From contig NZ_SELD02000010.1 in NCBI RefSeq assembly GCF_004923205.2, positions 1 to 64,000 of the forward strand: a DNA stretch of 64,000 bases. Direction: 5' to 3'. Below the pieces are notes generated by a model. The model did not search any database, had not been told where the DNA came from, and was given only the letters and a program-made list of their open reading frames with translations. Source of the stretch: Paracoccus aeridis. Lineage in GTDB: Bacteria > Pseudomonadota > Alphaproteobacteria > Rhodobacterales > Rhodobacteraceae. This document shows, piece after piece, positions 63,872-64,000 of the stretch. Within the stretch, counting starts at the first letter, position 1, and every line of letters begins with the position of its first letter. Position numbers and translations under genes: made by a program.

Positions 63872-64000
63872 TGTCCCGGTCTTCCTGCCTGTGGGCGCGT
63901 TCTTTGTTGCACGCCATTCTTTAATACTCAGACAATAGCACCGAAGAGGGGGCCGGAAAACCCGACACGTGCAATCATTTTTCAACCGCCGCGCGAAGGG
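63872..64000. other. Upstream region of the carboxypeptidase, right window edge
   Basis: 129 bp with no gene. An AT-rich patch (about 63920-63950) probably holds the carboxypeptidase promoter on the minus strand, but no consensus boxes are clear. Confidence 0.4.

Overview
The window is a high-GC (roughly 70 % by eye) chromosomal segment of an alphaproteobacterium, most likely order Rhodobacterales (Paracoccaceae). The evidence is the block hemD / Mic60-like / hemY, the ccmI-ruvX-DUF1289 run, DUF6478, DUF4169 and DUF5928 proteins that I associate with this group, an alpha-type SspB, a choXWV/betI locus, and the absence of a frameshift site in prfB. Most genes are housekeeping, tightly packed, and often overlap by 4 bp (ATGA).

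Region by region. 1-2830 is accessory DNA: a truncated IS5-family transposase, a complete IS110-family (IS1111-type) element with subterminal inverted repeats and a non-coding 3' end that may carry a bridge RNA, and a short 5' remnant of a type I restriction gene (hsdR) cut off by that element. This debris abuts the 3' end of a tRNA-Thr gene. 2949-7473 (-) holds hemY, a Mic60/mitofilin-like gene and hemD. 7537-13418 (+) holds tsaD, gpsA, a YciI-like gene, an EVE-domain gene, an ABC exporter and zapE. 13422-15666 (-) holds folC and accD. 15766-20586 (+) holds a cardiolipin synthase, a pterin carbinolamine dehydratase, ilvD and a pair of lineage-specific genes. 20594-22080 (-) holds a GNAT acetyltransferase and a CinA-like protein, followed by map (+). 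23211-26694 (-) holds a formaldehyde-type alcohol dehydrogenase and DUF1289/ruvX/ccmI. A frameshifted tfoX-like relic lies at about 26840-27170.

27186-34519 has a DsbA-like oxidoreductase, an aminotransferase, a cell-wall amidase, a class A penicillin-binding protein with a strong promoter, and prfB. 35018-40362 has a patatin-like phospholipase, the pseudouridine salvage pair psuK-psuG behind tyrS, and anmK. 40494-42776 is the most unusual part: two adjacent secreted PRC-barrel proteins, each with a low-complexity or repetitive region, and each preceded by a GGAAC-N16-(C/T)GTT sequence resembling promoters of the alphaproteobacterial general-stress sigma factor EcfG. The second carries about twenty repeats of 9-10 residues with alternating valines.

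42900-48146 has a deoxyribosyltransferase-like gene, two identical tRNA-Asp genes, sspB, fumC, zinT with a Zur-box-like palindrome, a DUF4169 and ribbon-helix-helix pair, and a YebC-family gene. 48165-53195 has two exporters and the choline importer choXWV with betI diverging across a palindromic operator. 53530-56479 has a sulfotransferase diverging from a GT14-DUF5928 glycosyltransferase, then a HIT protein. 56489-63871 has an ABC ATPase, a CHCC zinc-finger protein, a cation diffusion facilitator overlapping polA, a 15-bp minisatellite, and a D-alanyl-D-alanine carboxypeptidase with a SPOR domain at the right edge.

No CRISPR array, prophage or canonical defence island is visible. The signals most worth following are the IS1111-type element and its non-coding end, the stress-promoter/PRC-barrel pair, the tfoX and hsdR relics, and the sulfotransferase/glycosyltransferase divergon.
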